NCBI RefSeq assembly: GCF_020080835.1 | Contig: NC_058158.1 | Location: 33,188,305-33,252,304 of the forward strand | Direction of reading: 5' to 3' | Origin: Cotesia glomerata | Lineage: Eukaryota; Arthropoda; Insecta; Hymenoptera; Braconidae | Length of the DNA stretch: 64,000 nt | In this document: in pieces, positions 1 through 11,532 of the stretch | How positions within the stretch are numbered: the first letter of the stretch is position 1 | Layout: each line of letters opens with the position of its first letter | Translations under genes and position numbers: made by a program | Notes under the pieces: generated by a model | The model's input: the letters and a program-made list of their open reading frames with translations, nothing else | Databases searched by the model: none | Told to the model about the DNA's origin: nothing

Positions 1-221
1 ATAAAAACTTTTTCGTATTATCGATTAGAATTAAAATTTAAAGTTCTACCGCTATCCATATTATTATTGGGAATCCCTTATAATAATAGATATTTTCATT
101 TTTTGTTTTATGCATTGACAATGACAAGTAATCTTATGTAAGCGCTTTTCAAAGGTTATTTAGTTTGAATTAAGCCATACTGTAACACACCAACAGTATA
201 ACTTCACAAAAAATTGTTACA

Positions 222-439
222 ATGCCAAATTTTTTAGCAACAAAACTGTTAGTGAGCATTTTTTTGCTCTTTGTTAGTAAACATACATTCCATAGAATTC
301 AACATTGAGTTTATTTGTAAGATAAATGTAAATATAATATAAAGCTTATAATTTTTTAAGACATGTTGATAAATGTTCTAGGTCATGTGAGACTAACAAA
401 ACGTGCTCAGAATGCAGATCATTGTGCGCAGGTACTTAG
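222..439 (+). pseudogene. TIL-family gene fragment (signal-peptide exon and Cys1-Cys5 exon)
   Basis: An ATG at 222 opens a short hydrophobic stretch (MPNFLATKLLVSIFLLFV) followed by a possible donor GTAAAC. An acceptor-like TTTTTTAAG at 352-360 precedes a reading with the spacing CxxxCxxxxxCxxCxxxC (371-430) and then a stop at 437-439. That spacing matches the Cys1-Cys4 half of the genes at 13826 and 14910. The phases of the two pieces do not fit (phase 1 donor, phase 2 needed), and no Cys6-Cys10 exon follows before the next gene starts at 446. I read it as a decayed TIL gene. It could also be a truncated live gene using a splice site I do not see. Confidence 0.35.
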
Positions 440-445
440 AAATAA

Positions 446-1015
446 ATGGCAGGGCACACTGTCTGGAAGTATGTTTTAATTATCGATATATTTTCTTTTT
501 TTATCATTTTAACACATTTTTTACTGAACTTTGTCTTATTATTTAATCATAAACAAGGAAAAACTATATTATACAGAATTCAATCAGATACGGCTGTCAT
601 AAGTTTATCTTTATTTTTTTTCTTTTCAGCATTTTCCTTATCGTTTCTTTGGTAGCTTGTAAGTAATAAATGAATAATCAATAAGTTTAACAATTTATTG
701 TTGAATTTAATTGTTTTAAAAGGTACTTATGCACAAGATTCTTCATGTCAAGAAAATGAAGAGTTTTATCCGTGCGGTACTTGTGACAGTCGATGTTTCC
801 TTGAAATAAATTGTTTAAGAGTATGTATGTTAGAACTTTTATATCACGTATATCGATTGTTGATTAATTTTATTTTTTTTTTTATTTCAGACAATGTGTA
901 CAGAAACAATTACAAAGGATCATGTGGATGTAAATCCGGATATGTGAGAAATGATCAACATAAATGTATTCATCGCAGTGAATGTGATTCTTCCATTTTT
1001 AAATTGGGAAAATAG
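446..1015 (+). CDS. Single TIL-domain secreted protein, degenerate, unusual splicing
   Basis: This is a paralogue of the gene at 1579. The Cys1-Cys5 exon begins at 723 and the last exon runs 891-1015. The expected signal exon (homologous bases 630-658) has no ATG of its own, but a small exon 446-468 with an ATG and a GTATGT donor joins it in phase (446-468, 630-658, 723-824, 891-1015) to give a normal signal peptide ending near AC/TYAQD. The usual phase-0 donor at 821 would put the last exon out of frame. A second GTATGT four bases later, at 825, restores the frame. The price is loss of Cys6, which becomes part of a VYNVYRNNYKGSCGC stretch. The remaining cysteines and the GSCGCKSGYVRND core are kept. 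A TATA-like element (TATAAAG) lies at about 338. Either a recently rescued gene or a pseudogene; only transcripts can tell. Confidence 0.45.
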
Positions 1016-1489
1016 AGACAATAGAGGCAATTTAATGGTATATATCGATTAGATTGTTTACTCTTAACTAAAATAATTAGCGGGGAAATACGAACTGTAA
1101 ATTTCAATTGTGCTAATATATTATTAAATGTTTAAAAAAATTTTATTGTATAAATTTAATTTATCGTATTTTTACAATAAAAAAAAATTTTTTTCAAATG
1201 TATATCGTTAGAAAAAAATAAAAACATCGCTATCAATATCGCTAAAAACATCGTTACAAAAAAAAAACATATCAAGTTCAATCTTATCACATCAATGTCA
1301 CAAGCTTGCAACAAGTTTATCCTAACATTACTTTTTATAACAATACAGATCAATAAAATGAGTAATGGAGTGATTAAGTATAGATAGTGTGTATTCATCA
1401 ACAGTTAGTTATATACAGTATTGATAGAAATGATCGTAACTTATGTAACTTTCCCACTTGTTATTCATTGCTTAACTAGCAAATATGAG

Positions 1490-1497
1490 TATAAAAG
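1490..1497 (+). promoter_or_regulatory. TATA box of the TIL gene at 1579
   Basis: TATAAAAG lies 89 bp before the ATG, with an initiator-like TCAGA about 30 bp downstream near 1518. The same spacing occurs in front of other members of the cluster, for example 16509-16516 before the ATG at 16598. Confidence 0.6.
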
Positions 1498-1578
1498 AAT
1501 CCTAGAACTGTTGATTTATCAGACTCGAAGTTTTGAAGTATCATAAGAAACTGACGTCAAATCGATTTAAGGGCAAAC

Positions 1579-2134
1579 ATGTCTCGAGTTATACTAATTA
1601 GCATTTCCCTTATTGTTTCTTTTGTTGTTTGTAAGTAATAAGTAAATAATTGATAAATAATATTTAATCAATGTTTTCGATTTCTTTGAAAGGTACTCAT
1701 GCGCAAGATTTTCCGTGTCCTGGAGAAAATGAAGAGTTTCACGGATGTGGAGCTTGTGACAGCACCTGCAAATCAGATATAGCTTGTACAATGGTATGTA
1801 TATCAATAAAAGATTGTTACACGTATATAAATAACTTTGCTTAATGAATTTGATCCTTAAATTTACATTTTGAAACAAACATGATTTTATAATGGATCTA
1901 TCATAAAAATATTTTTAATTTTTGACAAAAATGTATGGAATGAAAAAAGTAAGCTGAATTTAATGATTTTTCCATTGTAGTAATCCTTAATAAATTAATT
2001 ACATGTTTTTCGTACTTTAAAAGGAGTGTAGAAGCGGATCATGTGGATGTAAATTTGGATACGTGAGGAATGATCAAAACAAATGTGTTCATCGCAATGA
2101 GTGTCATTCTTCCATTTCAAGATTGGGAAAATAA
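1579..2134 (+). CDS. Single TIL-domain secreted protease-inhibitor-like protein
   Basis: Three exons: 1579-1630, 1693-1793 and 2024-2134, with GT/AG introns in phase 1 and phase 0. The protein is 87 residues: a signal peptide (MSRVILISISLIVSFVVC) followed by one trypsin-inhibitor-like domain with all ten cysteines, including GCGACDSTC and GSCGCKFGYVRND. TIL domains of the Ascaris inhibitor type block serine proteases through a loop between Cys5 and Cys6. Here the loop reads CTM/EC, so the P1 residue would be Met, which in this family suits chymotrypsin or elastase-like targets. The intron splits the gene exactly between P1 and P1'. A TATA box lies 89 bp upstream. Secretion and inhibitor fold are well supported; the target protease is an inference. 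Confidence 0.85.
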
Positions 2135-2790
2135 TTTCATAAAACATGTCAATTGGATTTTTTATTGTTAAGAGAAATTATTAACTATTAACTAAAAAAT
2201 CAATAATACTAAAATTACCGATATTTAATTAATAACTTTTGTGTTTTTTTAATAATTTTTTCCTGACCTTAAATATATTTCCAGTTAATCAATCTTGTTG
2301 TTTTTTCTTTCGCTGCAATTTCTCGTAGCATATATGGAATAATTATTAAAAACATCTGAATCGAATAATTAAATTCAATATATTCAAATTCCGAGCAAAT
2401 AAAGGTTTGTTCAAGAAAATAAATTATTCGAGGAAAGTCCAAAGGTTGTTATTTGAGCAGATGTTTTTCTAACTTAAATTATTCTTGTTTACAGAATTGA
2501 TTAAAATTTTTTATTTAAATTTATACAGAAAACATGCAAGACGCATATTTTGATTTGCATAAAAATATTATGAAAACCTTATCCTCGTTGTGTTGAAATC
2601 AATCAAAAATTTTCTCATAAAGACCTTGATAACAATACAAAATATTTATTTTGGTATGATAAACATGAATAACTGTATTATTTTTAGCACAAATTGAGCT
2701 AAAAATAATTGGTTTACTTTAAAAAGACTAATATATAAGACTCAAAATCGAGGTATTTTATCAGGTTTATTCGCAAGTTCACACAAGTAT
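2135..2790. other. AT-rich spacer with promoter of the 2810 gene remnant
   Basis: I see no coding exon here. The right end carries a TATA-like TATATAAG near 2732 and a short leader resembling those of the 6189 and 12297 genes (the TTATTCGCAAGTTC region). Confidence 0.5.
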
Positions 2791-3699
2791 TATGAAATGG
2801 ATAATAATCATGATTCGATTTTTATTGATCACTGTTTTACAGGTTATTCGTAAGGAGTTTATTATTAATTATTTATTTGAATATTTATTAACTTATAGCT
2901 TTGGATATTTAATGATATGCATTGATAGATCATAAAACTGCGCCTAGCTAACCGTGCGGTCAATATAAAGTATATTTTGAATGCGAACCATGTAAACAAA
3001 AATATGGAAAAAAAAAAAAATGATGTGTATCAAAGTAAGTCGATTAACAACCATGAATTCAGTTGCTGCACTGATAGAAGGATTTGTTTATAGTTAAAAA
3101 TATTTGTTAATATTTAACAAATCATTTATAAGAGACAACTTTTTAGTCCTTGATAAATATTTCTTAGTATTTAAAAAGATTTATTAACCCGAGTCGAAAT
3201 TTTATTTTGCTTAAATTCTGTTTCAACCTAGCTAGACTAAAGGTCAGAGTGTGCTAGGTTGAAATAGAGTTTAAGATATAGCGATCTACGTTGAAAATAA
3301 TTTCTGTTTCAACCTAGTAGCGCCTACTTAACTGCATTTTCAGGCGAGTTAAGGCCGAGGAAGGTTCTTAATAAAACCCTGTTTCATTTTTTTAGAGCCT
3401 AGCTGGGCTTGCGCAATATATAGATTTTTGTACCTCAAACGAAAAAGTGTTAGGCATGGTTTTATTAAAATCTATTTCAACCTTATATAGCTAAACCTAA
3501 ATTGGTTTATATTCATGGTAAAAAAAAAAAAAAAAAAAGATAAAAATTATTAACCAATTGTTAGTTACTTCAAGTTATTATTCGCTTGACGGTCAAGGTA
3601 ATTATATCTATCAGTAGTGTTTATTTATAATTATACATGAATAATGATTTCGAAATGGAGACAGAATAAATAACGATGAAAACACAAATATCCGTTGAA

Positions 3700-3800
3700 A
3701 AAACTCAGCTTTACTGGGATTCGAAACCACGACCTCTCGATTACGAAGCTAGACTGGATCCCCTCTGCTACTCGAAGACTTATCACTTGGCAAGAAAATT
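3700..3800 (-). repeat. tRNA-derived SINE-like sequence
   Basis: On the minus strand there is an A-box match TAGCAGAGGGG (about 3760-3770) followed about 30 bases later by GGTTTCGAATCC (3717-3728), which is a B box with one extra T. This is the layout of a polymerase III internal promoter. The anticodon-loop region reads TTCGTAA. No complete cloverleaf acceptor stem is evident, so I call it a SINE head or tRNA relic and not a functional tRNA. Confidence 0.4.
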
Positions 3801-5089
3801 TTTTTCTGTTTAAGCTACAGCTGACAAAATTAAAATTACCTCATGGGATTAAATATTATTATTATTTCTTTTATCATGGTAATTGTTTTTGTCATTATTA
3901 TTATCAATTTTACAACACCTAAATGCTTAAAAAATTTTGTCGCGAAAATTGCCTAAATTTTTTGATTCTTGAAACTACATGAATACTTTTTGAACACTTT
4001 TTAGAATAAGTTGTTGTAAATACGTTCAAATATCTTTTGATCATTTTTGTGTGTTGTTTTATAAAAGCTGAAAGGGTAACTCTAAGATTATATATCTTTT
4101 TAGTTCTGCAAAAATAAAGACATGTAAAGAAAATTTGTTTTTAACAATCAGCTTAAAAATATTTGCGATAAAAATTTCTATTGATAAGAAAATTATCTTA
4201 ATTCAAGAAAAGAAAAAATTTAGATCACAAAAAAACCACTTTGAAGTTTACTACATTATATTAATTTTAGCAAGCGCAAATACACAATGATATATTCAAA
4301 CTATGTATTGGCGTTTGAATGCGAATAAAGAAAATTGTTTTTTAAATGATATCGTTTATTAAACAATTGATTTTAACTAATTCTGATGAATCCTAGAAAA
4401 AAAATTAGATGATGAGTTAAATTATTTTTTTTTACTTTTGCGTCGTAACTTATGTTGGTATTTTTATACACTTTAGCTCATCAATTTACGAATCTAAGTT
4501 AAAAGCGTTTTTTTTGTGTAAAGATTTTTTTTTAAACCAAAAGAACATATATAAAAAACATTAATATATCATAGGCTTTAGATTTTACAATTATGTTTAT
4601 TTTTCAGTCAATCGAAGAAATAGAACTTAAATTGTTATCTCAGTCTTTTTCCTCTTAAACAGAACCATAAGAACTTATATAACTTTTAGCTTTTTTTAAC
4701 GTACGTACATGAAAAGGTGAAGTATGACGGCCCAAGAATTTTGCCAACAAATTTTTAATTAATTTAAACTTCTTCAAGCTAAAAACAATTTCTTAGCTTA
4801 AGAATTTTTGTTCATGACTAAAGATAATTTCATTCTTATTAATTATCTTGTTGCTTTAATGCTCGCCAATCAATTTAATTTAATAGTTAATTTTATATTT
4901 TGTTGATGGCAAGTTTTTGATGAAAAAAAAAAAAAAAAAAAGAATTAAATCACTGAAATAATTAAATTTTTTCAATTGTATTTGTCTTTTGGACATTAAT
5001 ATCCATCAATTGATACATTTTCGAAATCATGATAATAATTTTTATTACCATTATTAACTTTGAAAAATTTATAAAGTTTAAGTCTCTGT

Positions 5090-5345
5090 TTCACCCTAGA
5101 AAGCCTACGCGATAAAATTCTCATTAAACCCCAGCTCATTCTTCTACAACCTGATTTTAGACGTATAAGGTTTAAACAGAATCTTAAAATTTAAACTAAA
5201 CCCCGACTCAATACTCCTCACCCTGATCGCAAGAAGAGTTAGGTTGAAACAGATTCTTAAAATTTAAGCTAAACCCCAACTCAATCCTCCTCACCCTGAC
5301 ATAAGACGAGTTAGGTTGAAAAAGGTTCTTAAATCAGAGCAGCAT
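5090..5345 (+). repeat. Short tandem repeat, about 80-bp units
   Basis: Three imperfect units share TTAAA..TAAACCCC(A/G)(A/C)CTCA..CTCC..ACCCTGA followed by a GAGTTAGGTTGAAACAG-like segment. Related blocks occur inverted at 3230-3480, so they belong to the inverted-repeat element. Confidence 0.55.
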
Positions 5346-6111
5346 ATGTCTACATCAAAGGAATCAGGCTCTACTAGGTTGAACTAGAGTTTTAAAATTT
5401 CGACTCGGGAATATTTAATAAATGAATATCAGATTTATTAAATACAAACAAATCATTTTAAATATGTACTAAGAAATATTTGTTTAATACTAAAAAGTGG
5501 TCTCTAATAAATGATTTGTTAACTATTAAAAAATATTGTTTGGTATAAATAAATCCTGCTATCAGTGTATTGATTATAATTTACTAACTTTATAAATTTC
5601 AAAGAAGTATAAAAGATCAGGGCGTTGTGAATATAAAACTGGCTACGTTAGTGACACCGACAAGAAGTGTAAATTTAAGTCAGAATATCTTAAGCATTAT
5701 AATATGATACAATATTTATTTTACATGAAACATATTCTTTGTTTATTGATACTGCCAATCATTGTTCATGTTGATTTTTATAAAATAAATAAATTTTTCC
5801 GTTTCAATAATAATGAATATTTTTTATTCTCAAAAATTTTATCTTTCCTAATTAATAAAACATACTGTATTATTAATTTTTAATGATATTATTCGCAAGC
5901 TCGATGTTTTGATATTTATAAAAATATTTTGGAAAAATTATCTTTGCATCAGCCTTAATAAAAATACAATATATTTACTTAACTCGTAACCAAACAGGAT
6001 AAAACTCAATAGGAAGAAAAATTCAGTGGTTGATTTCGGCTAATGTCAATAACGATTTTATCTTTTGCATAAATTAACCTGGTAGAAATTTATTTGCTTT
6101 AAACCAATTGG

Positions 6112-6119
6112 TATATAAG
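6112..6119 (+). promoter_or_regulatory. TATA box of the 20-domain TIL gene
   Basis: TATATAAG lies 77 bp before the ATG at 6189, inside a leader (CAATTGGTATATAAGAC) also present in front of the 12297 gene. There the box is TATAGAAG at 12217-12224. Confidence 0.6.
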
Positions 6120-6188
6120 ACTTTTAAACTCGAGTTGATTCGTCATATTTTTTTGGAATTTCGCACACGTCTTATCGAGTTTTAAATC

Positions 6189-9100
6189 ATGGCTCGATTT
6201 TTATTGATCAGCGTTGTACTCATAGCTGCTCTGATTGTTGGTAAGAAATTTATCATTATCTGTTCTAATATTCACTAATTCATGCTTTTGATATTAAAAA
6301 AAAAAATAAACCCTTAAATATATAGAGAAGAAAATTTTTTTGTTTCAAAAAAAAATTTTACTTAAGTTAAGAGTGTTTTGATCGTCCTCATTGATTTTTT
6401 TTTTTTTAAGTGAGCCTTTTATCTGTGTACAGGTATCAATGCTTCCAATTGCCAAAAATGTAAAGGCAAAAATGAAGAGTGGAAAAGTTGCGGAGCATGT
6501 GACAGTACTTGTAGAAATAAACACGTTGTCTGTCCCAAGGTAAGTTAATTAACAACAATGATCAAAATAAACAGTAACTATCGCTAATTGGTATTGCTAG
6601 TAATTTATTAAATTTAAAAGATATGCAAGCTACCCGGATCTTGTGGCTGCAAAACTGGTTATGTAAGAAATTCCAGAAGAATCTGTGTCAAGAAGGAAAA
6701 TTGTCCCGGACCTAATACTTGTGGAAAAAATGAAGAGTTTTATCCATGCGGAGCATGCGACCAGGGATGTAATTATTTAGCTAAATGTTCCACGGTGAGT
6801 TAATGAACTAAATTTTTTTAAAAATATTATTGTTAATTATAATAATGCAATTTTTTTTATTCTTCAGAAGTGTAGAAAAGGATCTTGTGGTTGTAAAAAA
6901 GGTTATGTAAGAAATGAAAATAAAATCTGTATCAAGAAGCAAAATTGTCCCAAAACTAATACTTGTGGAAAAAATGAAGTGTTTTACCCATACGGAGCAT
7001 GCGATCAGGGATGTAACTACGCAACTAGATGTACCACGGTGAGTTAATTAACTAAATATTGTTTATTATAATAATATAATTTTTTTTCATTCTTCAGGAG
7101 TGTAGAAAAGGATCTTGTGGTTGCAAACAAGGCTATGTGAGAAATGACAAGAAAATCTGTATTCCGCAGGAAAGTTGTCCCAAGGTTTGTGGAATAAATG
7201 AAGAGTACATGCCATGCGGAGCATGCGACCAGGGGTGTGATTACGCAGTCGACTGTATCCAAGTGAGTTTATAAAATATACACTTATTTTTATCGATATT
7301 GTAGCTATAAGTTATAATTACATTATATTTTTTATTTCTCAGGGGTGTAGAGAAGGAGCTTGTGGTTGTAAGTCCGGTTACCTAAGAAGTAATGGTACCT
7401 GCGTTTTGTCGGAAAATTGTCCGAAAAACCCGATTTGTGGGCCAAATGAAGAGATCAAAAGATGTGGAGCCTGTGACGGTACTTGTAGAGAACCAAGTAT
7501 AGCGTGTACTAAGGTGAGTTTCATTAATTTGATAAATTGTTAACTGTTAAAAGATGCATCTATTGGTACTCAACTTTACGTATTAATTATTTTTTAGATA
7601 TGTCGTGAACCCGAATGTGGTTGTATGAAGGGGTACGTAAGAAATAATGGAAAGTGTATTTTGTTGAAAAGTTGTCCTAAAACCCCGACTTGTGGGCCAA
7701 ATGAAGAACTCAAAGAATGTGGAGCGTGTGACGGTAATTGTGAAGAAAAATATGTGCCATGTACCGCGGTAAGTTTCATTAATTTACTAAAATTTATAAT
7801 AGTAAAAAAATAGATTGATTGGTATTGAATTTTATATATTAATAATTTTCTAGGACTGTCGTCTACCCGAATGTGGTTGTAAATCCGATTATGTAAGGAA
7901 TAATGGTACCTGTATTTTGTACGAAAGTTGTCCTAAAACTCCGACTTGTGGGCCAAATGAAGAGATCAAAGGTTGTGGAGCGTGTGACGGTACTTGTGAA
8001 GAAAAAGATGTGCCATGTACCGCGGTAAGTTTCATTAATTTACTAAAATTTATAATAGTAAAAAAATAGATTGATTGGTATTGAATTTTATATATTAATA
8101 ATTTTCTAGGACTGTCGTCGACCCGAATGTGGTTGTAAATCCGATTATGTAAGGAATAATGGTACCTGTATTTTGTACGAAAGTTGTCCTAAAACTCCGA
8201 CTTGTGGGCCAAATGAAGAGATCAAAGGATGTGGAGCGTGTGACGGTACTTGTGAAGAAAAAGATGTGCCATGTACCACGGTAAGTTTCATTAATTTACT
8301 AAAATTTATAATAGTAAAAAAATAAATTGATTGGTATTGAATTTTATATATTAATAATTTTCTAGGACTGTCGTCGACCCGAATGTGGTTGTAAATCCGG
8401 TTATGTAAGAAATAATGGTAAGTGCATTTTGTACGAAAAATGTCGTAAAACCCCGACTTGTGGGCCAAATGAAGAGATCAAAGGATGTGGAGCGTGTGAC
8501 GGTACTTGTGAAGAAAAAGATGTGCCATGTACCGCGGTAAGTTTCATTAATTTACTAAAATTTATAATAGTAAAAAAATAAATTGATTGGTATTGAATTT
8601 TATATATTAATAATTTTCTAGGACTGTCGTCTACCCGAATGTGGTTGTAAATCCGGTTATGTAAGGAATAATGGTACCTGTATTTTGTACAAAAGTTGTC
8701 CTAAAACTCCGACTTGTGGGCCAAATGAAGAGATCAAAGGATGTGGAGCGTGTGACGGTACTTGTGAAGAAAAAGATGTGCCATGTACCACGGTAAGTTT
8801 CATTAATTTACTAAAATTTATAATAGTAAAAAAATAAATTGATTGGTATTGAATTTTATATATTAATAATTTTCTAGGACTGTCGTCGACCCGAATGTGG
8901 TTGTAAATCCGGTTATGTAAGAAATAATGGTAAGTGCATTTTGTACGAAAAATGTCGTAAAACCCCGACTTGTGGGCCAAATGAAGAGATCAAAGGTTGT
9001 GGAGCGTGTGACGGTACTTGTGAAGAAAAAGATGTGCCATGTACCGCGGTAAGTTTCATTAATTTACTAAAATTTATAATAGTAAAAAAATAGATTGATT

Positions 9101-11532
9101 GGTATTGAATTTTATATATTAATAATTTTCTAGGACTGTCGTCGACCCGAATGTGGTTGTAAATCCGATTATGTAAGGAATAATGGTACCTGTATTTTGT
9201 ACAAAAGTTGTCCTAAAACTCCGACTTGTGGGCCAAATGAAGAGATCAAAGGATGTGGAGCGTGTGACGGTACTTGTGAAGAAAAAGATGTGCCATGTAC
9301 CACGGTAAGTTTCATTAATTTACTAAAATTTATAATAGTAAAAAAATAAATTGATTGGTATTGAATTTTATATATTAATAATTTCCTAGGACTGTCGTCT
9401 ACCCGAATGTGGTTGTAAATCCGGTTATGTAAGGAATAATGGTACCTGTATTTTGTACGAAAGTTGTCCTAAAATTCCGACTTGTGGGCCAAATGAAGAG
9501 ATCAAAGGATGTGGAGCGTGTGACGGTACTTGTGAAGAAAAAGATGTGCCATGTACCGCGGTAAGTTTCATTAATTTACTAAAATTTATAATAGTAAAAA
9601 AATAAATTGATTGGTATTGAATTTTATATATTAATAATTTTCTAGGACTGTCGTCTACCCGAATGTGGTTGTAAATCCGGTTATGTAAGGAATAATGGTA
9701 CCTGTATTTTGTACAAAAGTTGTCCTAAAACTCCGACTTGTGGGCCAAATGAAGAGATCAAAGGATGTGGAGCGTGTGACGGTACTTGTGAAGAAAAAGA
9801 TGTGCCATGTACCACGGTAAGTTTCATTAATTTACTAAAATTTATAATAGTAAAAAAATAAATTGATTGGTATTGAATTTTATATATTAATAATTTCCTA
9901 GGACTGTCGTCTACCCGAATGTGGTTGTAAATCCGGTTATGTAAGGAATAATGGTACCTGTATTTTGTACGAAAGTTGTCCTAAAATTCCGACTTGTGGG
10001 CCAAATGAAGAGATCAAAGGATGTGGAGCGTGTGACGGTACTTGTGAAGAAAAAGATGTGCCATGTACCGCGGTAAGTTTCATTAATTTACTAAAATTTA
10101 TAATAGTAAAAAAATAAATTGATTGGTATTGAATTTTATATATTAATAATTTTCTAGGACTGTCGTCGACCCGAATGTGGTTGTAAATCCGGTTATGTAA
10201 GGAATAATGGTACCTGTATTTTGTACAAAAGTTGTCCTAAAACTCCGACTTGTGGGCCAAATGAAGAGATCAAAGGATGTGGAGCGTGTGACGGTACTTG
10301 TAAAGAACCAAATGTAGCATGTACCTTGGTGAGTTTTATTAGTTTAGTAAATGGATAATAGTAAAAATATAAATTGATTGGTAGTAAATTTTACGTATTC
10401 ATTATTTTCTAGGACTGTCGTCTACCCGAATGTGGTTGTAAATCCGGTTATGTAAGAAATAATGGTAAGTGCATTTTGTACGAAAAATGTCGTAAAACCC
10501 CGACTTGTGGGCCAAATGAAGAGATCAAAGGATGTGGAGCGTGTGACGGTACTTGTGAAGAAAAAGATGTGCCATGTACCGCGGTAAGTTTCATTATATT
10601 ACTAAAATTTATAATAGTAAAAAAATAAATTGATTGGTATTGAATTTTATATATTAATAATTTTCTAGGACTGTCGTCTACCTGAATGTGGTTGTAAATC
10701 CGGTTATGTAAGAAATAATGGTAAGTGCATTTTGTACGAAAAATGTCGTAAAACCCCGACTTGTGGGCCAAATGAAGAGATCAAAGGATGTGGAGCGTGT
10801 GACGGTACTTGTGAAGAAAAAGATGTGCCATGTACCGCGGTTAGTTTCATTAATTTACTAAAATTTATAATAGTAAAAAAATAAATTGATTGGTATTGAA
10901 TTTTATATATTAATAATTTCCTAGGACTGTCGTCTACCCGAATGTGGTTGTAAATCCGGTTATGTAAGAAATAATGGTAAGTGCATTTTGTACGAAAAAT
11001 GTCGTAAAACCCCGAGTTGTGGGCCAAATGAAGAGATGAAAGAATGTGGAGCATGTGACAATACTTGTGAAGAAAGAATTATGATGTGTACCACGGTGAG
11101 TTTCATAAATTTTAAAAATTATTAACACTAAAAATATAAATCTATTGTTACTTATCTTTACATATGATTATTCCCTAGGACTGTCGTCTACCCGAATGTG
11201 GTTGTATCGAGGGTTACGTAAGAAATAATGGTACCTGTATTTCGCCGGATTGTTGTCCGCAAAATTCGACTTGTGGGCTATATGAAGAACTCAAACCTTG
11301 CGGAGCGTGTGATGGTACTTGTAAAAAACCACATCCGATGTGTACTAAGGTGAGTTTCATTAATTTAATAAATTTTTAATAGTGAAAATATAAATCCATT
11401 GGTATTAAATTTTACATATTCATTATTTTTTAGATATGTCGTCAACCTGAATGTGGTTGTATAAAGGGCTACGTTAGAAACAACAAAATGTGTGTGCCTA
11501 TGTCAGAGTGCCCTATCAAATGCAATAAATAA
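6189..11532 (+). CDS. Secreted 20-domain TIL protease-inhibitor-like protein (22 exons)
   Basis: Predicted 1167 residues: signal peptide (MARFLLISVVLIAALIV) then 20 TIL domains. Exons: 6189-6240, 6433-6539, 6621-6794, 6868-7038, 7098-7262, 7343-7513, 7598-7768, 7854-8024, 8110-8280, 8366-8536, 8622-8792, 8878-9048, 9134-9304, 9390-9560, 9646-9816, 9902-10072, 10158-10328, 10413-10583, 10669-10839, 10925-11095, 11179-11349 and 11434-11532. Each internal exon encodes Cys6-Cys10 of one domain and Cys1-Cys5 of the next; all internal introns are phase 0 at the P1/P1' position. P1 residues in order are K,T,T,Q,K,A,A,T,A,T,A,T,A,T,A,L,A,A,T,K. Exons 7-21 are all 171 nt, and most of the introns between them are 85 nt and nearly identical, pointing to recent tandem duplication. 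Domain 3 lacks Cys2 (PYGACD). One donor (10840) is GTTAGT. Polymeric inhibitors of this kind may trap several proteases. Assembly could have changed the copy number. Confidence 0.85.
7769..10924 (+). repeat. 256-bp exon+intron tandem array
   Basis: About twelve units of one 171-nt exon plus one 84-85-nt intron lie head to tail inside the 20-domain gene. Introns are nearly identical between units (GTAAGTTTCATTAATTTACT ... TTCTAG). Exon variants alternate: P1 codon GCG or ACG, ESCPK or KSCPK or EKCRK, CRLPE or CRRPE. This implies that two-exon (512-bp) blocks were the unit of duplication over part of the array. Confidence 0.9.

Larger units (their letters stand above)
3069..5577. mobile_element. 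Foldback/TIR element of about 2.5 kb
   Basis: The left end (CACTGATAGAAGGATTTG) and the right end (ATCCTGCTATCAGTG) are inverted copies. The inverted similarity continues inward for roughly 150 bp or more, including blocks around AACAAATCATTTAT, AAATATTTCTTAGTA and CCCGAGTCGAAATTTTA. No transposase reading frame is visible, so it would be non-autonomous. The interior holds A-runs, a tRNA-like sequence and short tandem repeats. It sits in an intron of a dead TIL gene. A shorter relative with similar ends is at 51739-52209. Confidence 0.65.
2792..5700 (+). pseudogene. TIL gene broken by degeneration and by an inserted inverted-repeat element
   Basis: The first exon (ATG at 2792 or in-frame 2810, to 2849, donor GTAAGG) encodes a signal peptide close to that of the 6189 gene (IRFLLIT...). 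A Cys1-Cys5 exon remnant lies at about 2955-3033 (CGQYKVYFECEPC). A run of 13 A at 3008-3020 leaves the frame shifted before the conserved MCxx end of the exon at GTAAGT. The second half of the domain appears only 2.6 kb later, at about 5608-5690 (RCEYKTGYVSDTDKKCK), where two of the expected cysteines have become Tyr. The intron between holds a long TIR element (3069-5577). Frameshift, lost cysteines and insertion together make this a pseudogene. Confidence 0.75.

Noticed and set aside
8145..11128. Long minus-strand frames of 107-116 residues repeated across the 20-domain gene
   Set aside because: They are antisense to the duplicated exons and introns; the plus strand has splice sites, a signal peptide and a cysteine frame, so these are shadows.
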